Program-made: the position numbers and the translations under genes
DNA from: a virus
IMG/VR virus record: IMGVR_UViG_3300028416_000052
Span: 1 to 31,105 of that record
Length of the DNA: 31,105 bases
Direction: 5' to 3' (one strand)
Notes under the pieces: model-generated
The model's database searches: none
What the model was told of the DNA's origin: nothing
Seen by the model: only the letters and a program-made list of their open reading frames with translations
Part shown: piece by piece, positions 16,391 to 23,291 of the stretch
Position numbering within the stretch: the stretch's first letter is position 1
How the letters are laid out: every line of letters starts with the position of its first letter

Positions 16391-17500
16391 CTATCTTACA
16401 CTATTTATCATATCAAAAGCATAATCTAATTCTAATGAGTAATCAACTAAATTATCGTTTGCTCTTGTCTTAAATGTTAAACTATTTGTTTTTACGTTCA
16501 TCGGTGTTATCTTACCATCCATTTCCATCCATACTTTCTCGGATAATAAGATTTCTTTCATAGGCTCGTTATAATCTTCACTTACATAACCCGTATTTAA
16601 TGTAATGCTTTTGTTACCAACTACATTGAATTGTTGATACTGATGCTGATTACTATACCCAAAATTACTATAAATGTTTGATTTGTATTTCTCTTTACTT
16701 ACATTCATTTTCTCAATAGACTTCTTAAAAAACCAAATGTCTTGTACTGCACCAAACCTATTTACAAAACTTAATTTAGCAGGAGTATATCTACATTCAT
16801 CTATTGTTACAACATCTATTACCTCAACTATCTTATTACCTAAAACAGGCTCTCCACTAATAATAATTTTATCAACTACGTTTAAATCAGCATCACCTAA
16901 TATAGCATCAATACATACGTTATCTTCATAAGTACCATTCTCTGATAATACTCTTTCTTTAAAAGAATCTATATCTGTACCTATTACTTGAAATATACTT
17001 GTAGTTGATGAGGTTATTGCTTGTGTTCTTACAATCTTACCTTTATACAAATAAGTTACTTCTTCTGCTCTGTTTCTGTTAATTGGTATCTTTACATCTG
17101 CATCATTTAATCTATAAATAACTTTGTTTGTAATAGACCTTAATGTTTGTATTTCTCCATCTTTGCCATCAAAATAATTATAGCCATCAGTACCTATTAT
17201 ATCAAAATAACTACTATAAACAACACCTGCATTATTGTTTTCTAAAAAGTCATCGTAAACAGTGAAAGTTATATTTACTAATTGCGACCAACTATCAACA
17301 TTATCTTTATCAACGTCTATAAAATCTCTTATTAATTCTGCAAACTCAAATAGAACACTACCATCTTTCTCAAAGTTTTTCGCTAATACATATTCAGCCA
17401 CACCATTTATAGTTAATGTTACCTTTATAGAATGTCCATATACATCAACCAATCTAAAATGAAAAGGTGACCTCGTTGGAGTAAAAATAGATACTGCCAT
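16391..17500 (-). CDS. Tail protein (distal tail/baseplate-like)
   Basis: The 369 residues open with SIFTPTRSPFHFRLVDVYG. The region 270-285 carries the recognisable phage tail signature of Bacteroidetes, with ECRYTPAKLSFVNRFGA followed by QDIWFFKKS. Beta-strand-rich text and position between the gp10-like gene and the large tail-tip protein suggest a distal tail or baseplate component. Residues 180-196 (FKERVLSENGTYEDNVC) resemble a segment in the gene upstream of the portal. The stop precedes the next ATG by no bases. Confidence 0.75.
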   Translation of the reverse strand: MAVSIFTPTRSPFHFRLVDVYGHSIKVTLTINGVAEYVLAKNFEKDGSVLFEFAELIRDFIDVDKDNVDSWSQLVNITFTVYDDFLENNNAGVVYSSYFDIIGTDGYNYFDGKDGEIQTLRSITNKVIYRLNDADVKIPINRNRAEEVTYLYKGKIVRTQAITSSTTSIFQVIGTDIDSFKERVLSENGTYEDNVCIDAILGDADLNVVDKIIISGEPVLGNKIVEVIDVVTIDECRYTPAKLSFVNRFGAVQDIWFFKKSIEKMNVSKEKYKSNIYSNFGYSNQHQYQQFNVVGNKSITLNTGYVSEDYNEPMKEILLSEKVWMEMDGKITPMNVKTNSLTFKTRANDNLVDYSLELDYAFDMINSVR

Positions 17501-18072
17501 TATTTTCTTGCTTTATTATTTATACTATTCTTCATTAACTGCTCAACATCTAATTTGTATGCTTCAATTAAATCTTTATCTATGTTCTTAAATGCTTTCT
17601 CAAAAGGTTTTGTAAAAAATAAACTTGGTCTTATACCTCTGTTGTAAATATTACCCGCAATTATATGTGCTATGGTATTGTAATTACCTTTTTTAAATCT
17701 ACCTTTACTATCTCTTAACCTTATATTCTTTTTCTTTGCCCACTTTTCTAAACTTTGTACAAACTCTTTATACTTACCAACTTTGCCACTTCCAAATCTA
17801 TATGGACTATTTGGTGCTTGTTGTCCTCTTATCTTTGCGTTTGGAGATACTTTACTTGGGTCCTTACCCCTAACACCTTTATCTTGAAATATACCATAGT
17901 CCTCCATTAAGAAACTTAACTCAAAACTATTCTTACTTTGCTTTACATTGTATCGTAAGCTATTGTATAAATCTCCCGAAGAACGTTTTTTATTTCTTGT
18001 TAAATTTGCCTTTGATTGTGTCACCACATACTTTGCAAATCTGTTTAATTCTTCTTGTACGTTTTTTAACAT
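17500..18072 (-). CDS. HK97 gp10-like head-tail joining protein
   Basis: The 190 residues begin with a helix followed by LRYNVKQSKNSFELSFLMEDYGIFQDKG, the strand-loop pattern of HK97 gp10/neck proteins that have a YGxFxxxG element. A basic middle (KKKNIRLRDSKGRFKKG) and GIRPSLFFTKPFEKAF follow. Such proteins join the head connector to the tail. It overlaps the upstream gene by 7 bases and the downstream one by a single base. Assignment rests on motif pattern, and I cannot run a structure search. Confidence 0.7.
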   Translation of the reverse strand: MLKNVQEELNRFAKYVVTQSKANLTRNKKRSSGDLYNSLRYNVKQSKNSFELSFLMEDYGIFQDKGVRGKDPSKVSPNAKIRGQQAPNSPYRFGSGKVGKYKEFVQSLEKWAKKKNIRLRDSKGRFKKGNYNTIAHIIAGNIYNRGIRPSLFFTKPFEKAFKNIDKDLIEAYKLDVEQLMKNSINNKARK

Positions 18073-18521
18073 ATCGACATATCATTTGGTACTATTATAT
18101 CAACGGTTAAAACCCAACCTGCTAACTCATCTTCAAACCTATCATAAAATGGCTCAAATACAGGTGGACTATCTACTTGATATAAATCTAAATGTAAACT
18201 ACCTCCTCTTAATATTTGCACTAATCTATTTAACACTGCTAATTGTGTATTTAATATATCTTGTTCGTTTGTGTTACCAACAAATACATCAACTACTTCT
18301 TCTTTAGAAACATCAACAATATCCATCGCAAAAATAGATAAACTAAAACGTAATACACTATCTTCATTCGTTGCATTATTTACTATTAAGTGTGATAAAG
18401 GAAACATTGTCTGCTTTGCTAATGCTATTCTTGAAATGTCGCCCGTAGTAACAGTATTAACATTTACATCTGATAACAATGTATCTTTAATCTTTTGAGT
18501 TAAGTTATAATATCCTTGCAT
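18066..18521 (-). CDS. Tail terminator-like protein
   Basis: The 151 residues show an alternating helix-strand pattern: TQKIKDTLLSD, VLRFSLSIFAMDIVD, then NTQLAVLNRLVQILRGG and PVFEPFYDRFEDELAGWVLTVDI. This is similar to gpU/tail-terminator proteins that cap the tail tube. It begins one base after the stop of the -1 frame extension of the tail chaperone and overlaps the gp10-like gene. The terminator role is inferred. Confidence 0.65.
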   Translation of the reverse strand: MQGYYNLTQKIKDTLLSDVNVNTVTTGDISRIALAKQTMFPLSHLIVNNATNEDSVLRFSLSIFAMDIVDVSKEEVVDVFVGNTNEQDILNTQLAVLNRLVQILRGGSLHLDLYQVDSPPVFEPFYDRFEDELAGWVLTVDIIVPNDMSIC

Positions 18522-18522
18522 T

Positions 18523-18784
18523 TTAAAATTTACTTTTTATTCTTTTTGCTTCTAACTCTGATTTCTCTTTTTCAAAAGATAACATCGTTAAACATTGATG
18601 TACATTTAATTTAGTGATATCTTCAAATCTTGTAATATCTCCGTTAGCGAGTCCATAAATTGATTGATACCAACCCCATTTTGCTGCAAAGTTTGATTCA
18701 CTTGAATAATCTCCTCCTCCGTTCCCGCTGAATAATGTATCATATGTTTCGATAAGGTTATCCCTAAATTGTACAAAAAAAAAA
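18523..18784 (-). CDS. -1 frame extension of the tail assembly chaperone
   Basis: This frame has no usable ATG where it would need one, but it is open from a TGA near 18850 to a stop one base before the next gene. Its C-terminal text looks strongly coding: FAAKWGWYQSIYGL, GDITRFEDITKLNVHQ and CLTMLSFEKEKSELEAK. This resembles the C-terminal part of tail chaperones in Bacteroidetes phages. It is reached by a -1 slip at the T10 run (0-frame codons ATT TTT TTT TTG), giving a 244-residue fusion. It overlaps the 0-frame end of the shorter product by 179 bases and explains the gap before the next gene. No downstream stimulatory hairpin is obvious. Confidence 0.75.
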
Positions 18785-19256
18785 TTGACCCAATCACTGC
18801 ACTCAACGGCATATCTTTCATAACTTCGGGTGTCAGTGCAGTATAATCAACTATGCTATACTTATTCAATTTAGAAATCTTTATTGGTCTATATAATACA
18901 TTCATTGCAATGTGCATATTTTCCCAAGCTGCTAAATTGTTATCTAAATCAATATACTCGCCTAAACTCATTTCATTTAAATCGGGTATAAAACCATAAT
19001 CCACTCCATTCATCGTAAACTTTGTTACGTGATTAGGTTTAGTATTTAAAACCTTATCTAACATTGTAAGCACTTTGTTCACACTACCCATCTTTAATTT
19101 ATAACTATCAGATAAAGGTACTCCACAAAATATTTCAATCATTTTAGCATCTAAAAAACTACCACTTGGATTGTTCTCTGCTATTCTTAAATACTTTTGG
19201 TACTGCCCTAAAGTTATTTCATCTAAACTACTTGGAACTAAAATTTCTAAATTCAT
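18606..19256 (-). CDS. Tail assembly chaperone, 0-frame product
   Basis: The 216-residue product begins MNLEILVPSSLDEITLGQY. It contains GVDYGFIPDLNEMSLGEYID and VLYRPIKISKL, and ends NGVGINQFMDSLTEILQDL. A longer frame reaches 35 residues upstream, but that stretch reads through a terminator hairpin and is Phe/Tyr/Cys rich, so I took the internal ATG. That ATG has the late leader motif. The T10 run encodes Ile-Phe-Phe-Leu at residues 158-161 and is a likely -1 slippage site, as in lambda G/GT, where chaperones help load the tape measure and tube. The gene precedes all other tail genes. Confidence 0.78.
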   Translation of the reverse strand: MNLEILVPSSLDEITLGQYQKYLRIAENNPSGSFLDAKMIEIFCGVPLSDSYKLKMGSVNKVLTMLDKVLNTKPNHVTKFTMNGVDYGFIPDLNEMSLGEYIDLDNNLAAWENMHIAMNVLYRPIKISKLNKYSIVDYTALTPEVMKDMPLSAVIGSIFFLYNLGITLSKHMIHYSAGTEEEIIQVNQTLQQNGVGINQFMDSLTEILQDLKISLN

Positions 19257-19260
19257 ATTT

Positions 19261-19273
19261 ATATTACAAATTA
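19261..19273 (-). promoter_or_regulatory. Late-gene leader motif TAWWTTGTAATAT (copy 4)
   Basis: On the minus strand this reads TAATTTGTAATAT, ending 4 bases before the tail chaperone ATG. About 30 bases further upstream (19302-19309) lies TAAATTTG, a perfect TAnnTTTG element without a clear -33 partner. Confidence 0.5.
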
Positions 19274-19316
19274 TCTTTAATGTTTTATGAAAAAGCCTAT
19301 ACAAATTTATATAAAT

Positions 19317-19344
19317 AAAAAAAAGCCACTCATTTGAGCAGCTT
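19317..19344 (-). terminator. Terminator before the tail chaperone gene
   Basis: On the minus strand AAGCTGCTC pairs with GAGTGGCTT (9 bp, including two adjacent U-G wobbles) around a 4-base loop, and the hairpin runs into eight Ts. The stop codon of the 24-residue frame sits at the base of the stem. Confidence 0.75.
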
Positions 19345-19417
19345 ATAATTCTTTTATCCATTGAGGTATATCCTTATCCTCTAAACTTTCGTATAGAATA
19401 TCTTTCCAATCTTTCAT
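19343..19417 (-). CDS. Putative 24-residue peptide ahead of a terminator
   Basis: A short frame (MKDWKDILYESLEDKD... ending WIKEL) starts 1 base past the stop of the upstream gene and ends exactly at the base of a terminator hairpin. It may be a small functional peptide or a leader whose translation affects the terminator. Coupling to the upstream stop is the main support. Confidence 0.4.
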   Translation of the reverse strand: MKDWKDILYESLEDKDIPQWIKEL

Positions 19418-19418
19418 A

Positions 19419-19652
19419 TTAATATTCACTATCAACACATTTTAAATCCCACACTAAATCTTTTTTAGTCTCGTATTGTAAGAAATCAATTTGAACATCT
19501 TTATTATTTTTCGATTCTAAAGTAAAGTCATCTATTGCCCAATAACCTTCATCGTTAGTAAATTCTATGCTGAAATTTTTACCCTCGTATCTATAATCTC
19601 CTTTAAATAACTTTTTTACTTTACCTATTTCTTTAATTTCTTGAGTTGTCAT
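19419..19652 (-). CDS. Hypothetical protein with its own promoter
   Basis: The 77 residues are mixed in charge and look like a small alpha/beta fold (KKLFKGDYRYEGKNFSIEF, YWAIDDFTLES). They match nothing I recognise. A textbook Bacteroidetes promoter lies 26 bases before the ATG and a terminator follows soon after, so this gene and the 24-residue frame form a small separate transcription unit inside the late region, between terminase and tail genes. Such units are often morons or regulators. Confidence 0.65.
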   Translation of the reverse strand: MTTQEIKEIGKVKKLFKGDYRYEGKNFSIEFTNDEGYWAIDDFTLESKNNKDVQIDFLQYETKKDLVWDLKCVDSEY

Positions 19653-19677
19653 AATATCTTTGTTTTTAATTACACTA

Positions 19678-19708
19678 CAAATATAAGACTTATTTTTGAA
19701 CTACCAAA
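19678..19708 (-). promoter_or_regulatory. Bacteroidetes promoter (TTTG-N19-TATATTTG)
   Basis: On the minus strand TTTG (19708-19705) is followed after exactly 19 bases by TATATTTG (19685-19678), a full match to the Bacteroidetes housekeeping promoter. Transcription would begin about 5-10 bases further on and lead into the 77-residue gene. Confidence 0.8.
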
Positions 19709-19715
19709 ACTTTTT

Positions 19716-19868
19716 TTAATTTTTTTTAAAATATTTTATGCAACTTTCATAAGCCTTAACTAATAATAAATGTTGTTGAGGTGTTTTAGGTTTTGCTATT
19801 GTTATTTCTTTATCTGTTCTGTGGTGTATATAGCATTGCAATACTGCTATCATATCTTCGTTACTCAT
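19716..19868 (-). CDS. Small protein after TerL (50 residues)
   Basis: The frame begins at a TAATG junction with the TerL stop. It encodes MSNEDMIAVLQCYIHH followed by a basic, helical C-terminal half (HLLLVKAYESCIKYFKK). It fills most of the 215-base gap after TerL. No family is recognised. The junction and the sensible composition support it. Confidence 0.6.
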   Translation of the reverse strand: MSNEDMIAVLQCYIHHRTDKEITIAKPKTPQQHLLLVKAYESCIKYFKKN

Positions 19869-21079
19869 TACCTTACACTATAATTACCTTTGTTTGGGTT
19901 GTCTAAATGATAAATAACATTATAACGTATTCCATCAATTGCGTGGTTAAAGTCATCTACATATAACTTACTACCTTTATCTAAATACACATAGTTATTT
20001 AATTCTTTTGCTATGTTTGTACTATTTGGCTCAACTACTATTTCAAAGTCTTGCATCGTTGTTATACCACTTTCAATAGTTCCTTTTTTTACTGCTTTCA
20101 TATTAACACCTTTGTATTTTAAATCAGATATTAATCTCGGCTCTGCACTATCTGCTACTATTAATTTCTTACCAACTCTACTCAATATAATCTGTGCTAA
20201 TTCTGTTGTACCTAAACCATTCCTATATAAATGTTCTTTAACGTATATCTTTCTTTTTGTTTTATCAATAGCAACTTCTGTTAATGTATCAGGGTCTATA
20301 CTAAAACCAAAGTCCATCCCACAACTTGTTTGTAAGCCATCGGGATTGAACTCTCCAAAACTCCAATTTGTAAATACAACACCTTCTGCTTTATCTAACC
20401 AACCACCAAGTATTTTATGTTTGTACTTATTAGGATTTGTTAAGCGTATGTTCTCAATGTTCTTTAAGAATGATTCGGGTAAGTTTAAGCGATTATCTAA
20501 ATACGTTGTATGTATATAACAAGTATCTCCTACTTGTCCGTTAAAACCTTCCTTAACACCTTTAGCTTCAAAGAAACGTTTGTATATCCAATGCTCTTTA
20601 GTTGTTGGATTTAATATAAGTATAATTCTATTCTGCTGCACGTTACTTCTTACAGATAAATCAATAGTATCAAATTCATTTTCATCTACCATTTCTTCTG
20701 CTTCATCTAACACCCAAGTAGATATACCTTGTAATGATTTTAAATTAGCCGTTTGGTTTCCTGCACTTGTCTTAATACCTCTAAAGATAATCTTACTATC
20801 TGTAATGGTATTCGTTATCTCTTTTCTATTTACATCAAAATGGTCTGATAAGTTAAGTAACTCTATCTTCTCCTTAAATTCGGGTATGATTGATAACTCT
20901 GCAGAAGTCATTGTATAACGAGTGTACAAACAGTTATAACCTACATCTAAAGTATTTGTAGCTTCTATAAGTGTTGTACTAAAACTCTTGCTACTTCCTC
21001 TACCTCCCGTTACAATATAATACCTCGCATCAGATTCTTTTAAAGGTAAAAACTTTTCATTAATTGTTATCTCACTCAA
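19868..21079 (-). CDS. terL: Terminase large subunit
   Basis: This 403-residue packaging motor belongs to the PBSX/SPP1-like terminase group. The ATPase domain shows Walker A GGRGSSKS (25-32), Walker B VLDEAEE (123-129) and a coupling-type motif near LILNPTT. The nuclease domain carries the acidic residues of the RNase H-like site: GMDFG (Asp256), VADSAEP (Asp310) and DGIRY (Asp382). It would cut concatemeric DNA and pump it through the portal. It follows TerS by 2 bases. The protein is of normal length and all key residues are present. Confidence 0.95.
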   Translation of the reverse strand: MSEITINEKFLPLKESDARYYIVTGGRGSSKSFSTTLIEATNTLDVGYNCLYTRYTMTSAELSIIPEFKEKIELLNLSDHFDVNRKEITNTITDSKIIFRGIKTSAGNQTANLKSLQGISTWVLDEAEEMVDENEFDTIDLSVRSNVQQNRIILILNPTTKEHWIYKRFFEAKGVKEGFNGQVGDTCYIHTTYLDNRLNLPESFLKNIENIRLTNPNKYKHKILGGWLDKAEGVVFTNWSFGEFNPDGLQTSCGMDFGFSIDPDTLTEVAIDKTKRKIYVKEHLYRNGLGTTELAQIILSRVGKKLIVADSAEPRLISDLKYKGVNMKAVKKGTIESGITTMQDFEIVVEPNSTNIAKELNNYVYLDKGSKLYVDDFNHAIDGIRYNVIYHLDNPNKGNYSVR

Positions 21080-21081
21080 AT

Positions 21082-21372
21082 CTATTCAGACTTTTTAAAA
21101 TGTATAATTGGTATATTTAATACTTCTCCATTTGTTGTGATATCAACCTCATCTTTTGGTTTACCTATGTAATATTCTAAAAACAATTTACCCGCTTGAA
21201 CATCTTTGTCCTTTATCGCTTTTGTCTTTATCATATTAATTACATCTATAACGTCTTGCTTTGTTGCAGCTTCTTTTAAAGCACTTCTATATTCGTTCCT
21301 ACGTTTATCTATTTTACCTTCTTTTGCTTTAGTAGAATGCCCTCTATTGCCGTTAAATTTCCTTTTATCCAT
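21082..21372 (-). CDS. terS: Terminase small subunit (likely)
   Basis: The 96 residues are basic at the N-terminus (KFNGNRGHSTKAKEGK) and then helical (RSALKEAATKQDVIDVINMIKTKAI), ending KLFLEYYIGKPKDEVD, a pattern shared by small terminase or terminase-associated proteins placed before TerL. It would recognise the packaging site. A terminator lies just upstream. Between that T run and the ATG there is TTTG-N17-TATGATTG, a one-mismatch promoter that could start the late operon. Confidence 0.75.
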   Translation of the reverse strand: MDKRKFNGNRGHSTKAKEGKIDKRRNEYRSALKEAATKQDVIDVINMIKTKAIKDKDVQAGKLFLEYYIGKPKDEVDITTNGEVLNIPIIHFKKSE

Positions 21373-21407
21373 ATTCTAATACAATCATAACTATTAGATT
21401 ATATAAC

Positions 21408-21436
21408 AAAAAAAAGCACCTAATTTAATAGATGCC
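21408..21436 (-). terminator. Terminator before the terminase genes
   Basis: On the minus strand GCATCTA pairs with TAGGTGC (7 bp with one U-G pair) around a 6-base loop, and eight Ts follow. It separates the early genes from the packaging and structural unit. Confidence 0.8.
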
Positions 21437-21506
21437 TTTTTCAAATTTAAAAAATAAAAACAGAACGTCCTAATTCTGTATCTTTTAAAGAGTTATAGTA
21501 TGTTTA

Positions 21507-21695
21507 TTAAAATAATAATTCGTCTAAATCTCTTATCCATTTTCTTATATTACTTTTATTACAAGTACAAGGTTCGTGGTATTTATGATTGAAGTATTTA
21601 GAATGCAGCTTACACATTATCTTATAATCTTCGTTAGCCATTCTTGATGTTGTTCTTTGCTTAACACCTTGCCATATTATTTTATCTTCTACCAT
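21507..21695 (-). CDS. Hypothetical Cys/His-rich protein
   Basis: The 62 residues contain MCKLHSKYFNHKYH followed by CTCNKSNIRKWIRDLDELL. The Cys and His residues (CxxH, H, H, CxC) could form one zinc site, with a C-terminal helix. It ends the methyltransferase/sigma gene cluster and precedes the terminator before TerS. The function is unknown. Confidence 0.65.
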   Translation of the reverse strand: MVEDKIIWQGVKQRTTSRMANEDYKIMCKLHSKYFNHKYHEPCTCNKSNIRKWIRDLDELLF

Positions 21696-21696
21696 T

Positions 21697-22332
21697 TTAA
21701 AACATTGTTAGTTGTTGTTGATGTTCTTTTAATCTTTTCATAGCTGCATTATAATATTCAGTATCTAATTCACAAGCCGTTAAATCAAAGCCTAAATTAT
21801 GACAAGCTAACGCTATTGAGCCACTACCTAAATGCGTGTCTAATATCTTATCTCCCTCTTTAGCATAGTTCATTAATAGCCACTCGTATAGCTTAACGGG
21901 TTTTTGTGTTGGATGTATTCTTTGTTCTTTATTTTTCATATCGTGTTGTATCATACCATTCCAAACAATCTCGCAAATATTTACACTTTTTGTCATTGAT
22001 AAATAACACATTTCAGCTCTGCCAAAAGCAGTTCCTTTTTTATCCCAAACTAAACGACCTCCAGATAAATCATAATTATTGTAGAAATTTACACCCCAAA
22101 TTATTTGATTTTTACTAACTCTTTTAAGTTCGTCAAAATATTCTGTTGTTGGTGGTACATTTTCAAAAACATTGTAATCAGTTCTTTTTGTTGCTTGTTT
22201 TCCTTCCTTATTATTATCTTTTAAACCTATTGCATCGTTGCCACCATAAGGAGGGTCTACTATTGCCAAGTCAAAGTAATTATCCTCATACCTTGCCATT
22301 AACTCCATATTACACTCGTTTGTTATTCTCAT
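21697..22332 (-). CDS. DNA amino-methyltransferase, beta class
   Basis: This 211-residue protein transfers a methyl group from S-adenosylmethionine to adenine N6 (or cytosine N4). Motif IV DPPYGG (26-31) comes before the binding motif I DTHLGSGS (165-172), the order that defines the beta class. IHPTQKPVKLYEWLL (139-153) is the conserved motif X region. No restriction partner is next to it, so it is a solitary phage enzyme that may protect against host restriction or mark DNA. Its Asp-Pro pair uses GAC-CCT. The start overlaps the upstream stop by ATGA. Confidence 0.9.
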   Translation of the reverse strand: MRITNECNMELMARYEDNYFDLAIVDPPYGGNDAIGLKDNNKEGKQATKRTDYNVFENVPPTTEYFDELKRVSKNQIIWGVNFYNNYDLSGGRLVWDKKGTAFGRAEMCYLSMTKSVNICEIVWNGMIQHDMKNKEQRIHPTQKPVKLYEWLLMNYAKEGDKILDTHLGSGSIALACHNLGFDLTACELDTEYYNAAMKRLKEHQQQLTMF

Positions 22333-22469
22333 AGTTCTATTTCATTTAATTGTTCTTGTCTTTTATCGCATCCACAGTCTTCATACCCAAGTAATTTAGT
22401 TATCTTTTTAACCAACCACTTTATACCTGTGTAGTATGTGATACGTTCTATTAAATCACCAAGTTTCAT
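22329..22469 (-). CDS. Small protein between sigma-like and methyltransferase genes (46 residues)
   Basis: The frame has ATGA overlaps with both neighbours and so fits exactly. The product (MKLGDLIERITYYTGIKW, then KKITKLLGYEDCGCDKRQEQ) is amphipathic with a CGC motif, and looks like a small conserved phage protein that could bind zinc or a partner. The double overlap is strong evidence that it is translated. The function is unknown. Confidence 0.75.
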   Translation of the reverse strand: MKLGDLIERITYYTGIKWLVKKITKLLGYEDCGCDKRQEQLNEIEL

Positions 22470-22936
22470 ATTATTTTGTCTATTAATTGCCATTTAACCT
22501 TACGATAAGTATTGTATAAACTATGATATGTTATTTTAGTCTTATCACTTAATTCTCGTATTGAATAATCATTTTGTATCAATTCAAATACTTGTCTATC
22601 ATACCAATTTAAGTTCTTTAATTCTTCATCAACTATCTTTTGTGCTTCATCAAAATCTATTTGTTCTGCATCAGATAACTCATAAGTAAACTCTAAACCA
22701 ACTTTAGCTTCCTTTTGTTGTTTCTTCTTAAAGTTTATAAATGCGTTTCTTAATGCTCTGTATATGTAGAAGTAGTTTACCTCATCTCCATAAGATATAT
22801 CTAAACCTCTTTTCAGCATTAAACCTATATTGATATACATATCTCCAACAATATCTTCTGCCTCTTGTTGAGTGCAGCCCATTTTTTTAGTTGTGTTTAA
22901 CCACTTCTTATGGTCTTTGTAAATAGTTTCTAACAT
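22466..22936 (-). CDS. Sigma-70-like regulatory protein
   Basis: The 156 residues resemble small sigma factors. A region-2-like part (TQQEAEDIVGDMYINIG, then YFYIYRALRNAFINFKKKQQ) is followed after an acidic linker by a region-4-like helix-turn-helix (NWYDRQVFELIQNDYSIRE, TKITYHSLYNTYRKVKWQL). It could direct host RNA polymerase to phage late promoters; the late leader motif is one possible target. It is short for a full sigma factor and may act as a co-factor. A gene-free A+T-rich stretch lies upstream. Confidence 0.75.
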   Translation of the reverse strand: MLETIYKDHKKWLNTTKKMGCTQQEAEDIVGDMYINIGLMLKRGLDISYGDEVNYFYIYRALRNAFINFKKKQQKEAKVGLEFTYELSDAEQIDFDEAQKIVDEELKNLNWYDRQVFELIQNDYSIRELSDKTKITYHSLYNTYRKVKWQLIDKII

Positions 22937-23291
22937 TAATAGTTTAGTAAATTAGATAAGTAAATATACATCTTTTAAGAGAATATATAACGTTAAGTTA
23001 TTAACATTTATTCTATTTCTAAAATAGATATAATATCCCCCTAACCGCTATATATACTCCCAAAAGAAAACAAATAAGATATATTATATATGCTAATGTT
23101 TAACGCATATAATAATTATTAAATATTTAACGCCAATAATATATTTTATAATATAATAAAGTGTATATATATACTACAAATCCAAAGGCACTTTTTACAA
23201 ATTTTAGCAAACTATTTTCAATAAAATTTTAAAATTAAACATATTTGTAATAATTGTTTAAAATTAAACAAATAATATAAAATTTAAACAA
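22937..23291. other. Gene-free A+T-rich repeat region, possible replication origin
   Basis: This 355-base stretch has no supportable gene. It holds two copies of TTTAACGCnnATAATA (23099-23114 and 23126-23141, starts 27 bases apart). It also holds two exact copies of TTTAAAATTAAACA (23228-23241 and 23257-23270, starts 29 bases apart) and the 12-base palindrome GTATATATATAC (23163-23174). The extreme A+T content and iteron-like repeats just after a DnaA-domain-like gene fit a replication origin. It could also carry a promoter for the sigma-like gene, although only the imperfect element TATATTTA is seen there. Confidence 0.5.

Noticed and set aside
19257-19361. N-terminal extension of the tail chaperone by 35 residues
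   Set aside because: It would read through a terminator hairpin, has unlikely composition, and the internal ATG has the late leader motif.
20013-20519. 168-codon open frame on the plus strand
   Set aside because: It lies wholly inside the well-supported TerL gene and reads as an antisense shadow with no family pattern.
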